21,840 bases of DNA. Source: JAAYGD01 sp964609995. Lineage in GTDB: Bacteria; Bacillota_I; Bacilli_A; RF39; UBA660. The stretch is taken from positions 1-21,840 of the forward strand of contig CAZSTI010000013.1 of assembly GCA_964609995.1 (NCBI GenBank). The letters run 5' to 3'. Each line of letters opens with the position of its first letter. Position 1 is the stretch's first letter. The translations under genes were made by a program, and so were the position numbers. The notes under the pieces were generated by a model, which ran no database searches, was not told the origin of the DNA, and saw only the letters and a list, made by a program, of their open reading frames with translations. Shown piece after piece: positions 21,496-21,840 of the stretch.

Positions 21496-21840
21496 TTATT
21501 CTTTTTCTACAAATTCTGCTTCGACAGTCTCACTATCTTCTTTTTTATCTTCATTGCTGTTTTCTTGTTGTTTTTTTGCAGCTTCTTCGTATACTTTAGT
21601 TGCTAGAGCCATAGCTTTTTCATTTAATTTTTCTTTCTTTTCTTTAATATCATCAAAATCTTTCTTTTCCAAAGATTTCTTTAAATCTTTAATTAACTCT
21701 TCTACTTCTTCTTTTTCTTTTTCTTCTACTTTTTCTCCTAAATCTTTAATAGCTTTTTCAGTTGCAAATATTATTTGTTCAGAATCATTAATTAAATCTG
21801 CTTCTTCTTTTTTCTTCAAATCTTTTTCTTTATTTTCTTC
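21496..21840 (-). CDS. dnaK: Chaperone protein DnaK, C-terminal end (gene runs off the right edge)
   Basis: The last 114 residues of Hsp70, covering the helical lid of the substrate-binding domain. The frame is open to the window edge with no start, and reads KEKDLKKKEEADLINDSEQI (equivalent to the usual EADLRNEADQLVF block), then EKAIKDLGEKV, then ALATKVYEEAAKKQQ. An acidic disordered tail ends in EAEFVEKE, the typical DnaK terminus. The ATPase domain lies outside the window. It directly precedes dnaJ as in most Firmicutes. Confidence 0.93.
   Translation of the reverse strand, partial: EENKEKDLKKKEEADLINDSEQIIFATEKAIKDLGEKVEEKEKEEVEELIKDLKKSLEKKDFDDIKEKKEKLNEKAMALATKVYEEAAKKQQENSNEDKKEDSETVEAEFVEKE

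Overview
This is an AT-rich stretch of bacterial chromosome. It looks like a low-GC Firmicutes/Bacilli relative with a small genome, perhaps an uncultured gut lineage such as RF39; that placement is inferred from gene content and order. TGA is a true stop codon here (ireB, xseA and mtaB end in TGA, and no TGA occurs inside the long conserved genes). The Mycoplasma code is therefore unlikely. Almost every gene is on the minus strand. The exception is one AAA+ ATPase with a micro-ORF behind it at 19.2-20.3 kb.

Layout, in the direction of minus-strand transcription (right to left): the C-terminal end of dnaK and then dnaJ (21840-20340); a plus-strand island with a single-domain Clp D1-like ATPase and a 37-aa ORF (19197-20300); a one-TM hypothetical protein (19025-18519); mtaB (18488-17226); a type IV prepilin-like/BspA leucine-rich-repeat protein (17178-15013); mutS (14969-12438); a 194-aa hypothetical protein and nusB (12408-11418); a 281-aa hypothetical protein (11355-10510); xseA-xseB-alaS (10470-6313); ireB-ruvX-yrzB-trmR-trhP1-trhP2 (6191-2650); greA and tig (2585-822); and the 5' end of lon (704-1).

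The genes serve protein quality control (DnaK, DnaJ, trigger factor, Lon, perhaps the orphan ATPase), tRNA modification and charging (MtaB, TrmR, TrhP1, TrhP2, AlaRS), DNA repair and recombination (MutS, ExoVII, RuvX), transcription (GreA, NusB) and cell-wall signalling (IreB). Gene order recalls Bacillus (yrzL-yrrK-yrzB-yrrM-yrrN-yrrO-greA after alaS; dnaK-dnaJ-yqeV). mltG, udk, prmA and rsmE, usually found in these clusters, are absent at those places.

Intergenic regions are very compact. Several AT-rich intrinsic terminators begin over the stop codon, and the next gene's promoter, often with an extended -10 (TGnTATAAT-like), sits inside or against the terminator. mutS appears to have essentially no 5' leader. 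No RNA gene, IS element, CRISPR array or riboswitch was recognised. The longest gene-free stretch is about 170 bases (19026-19196) and holds two divergent promoters.
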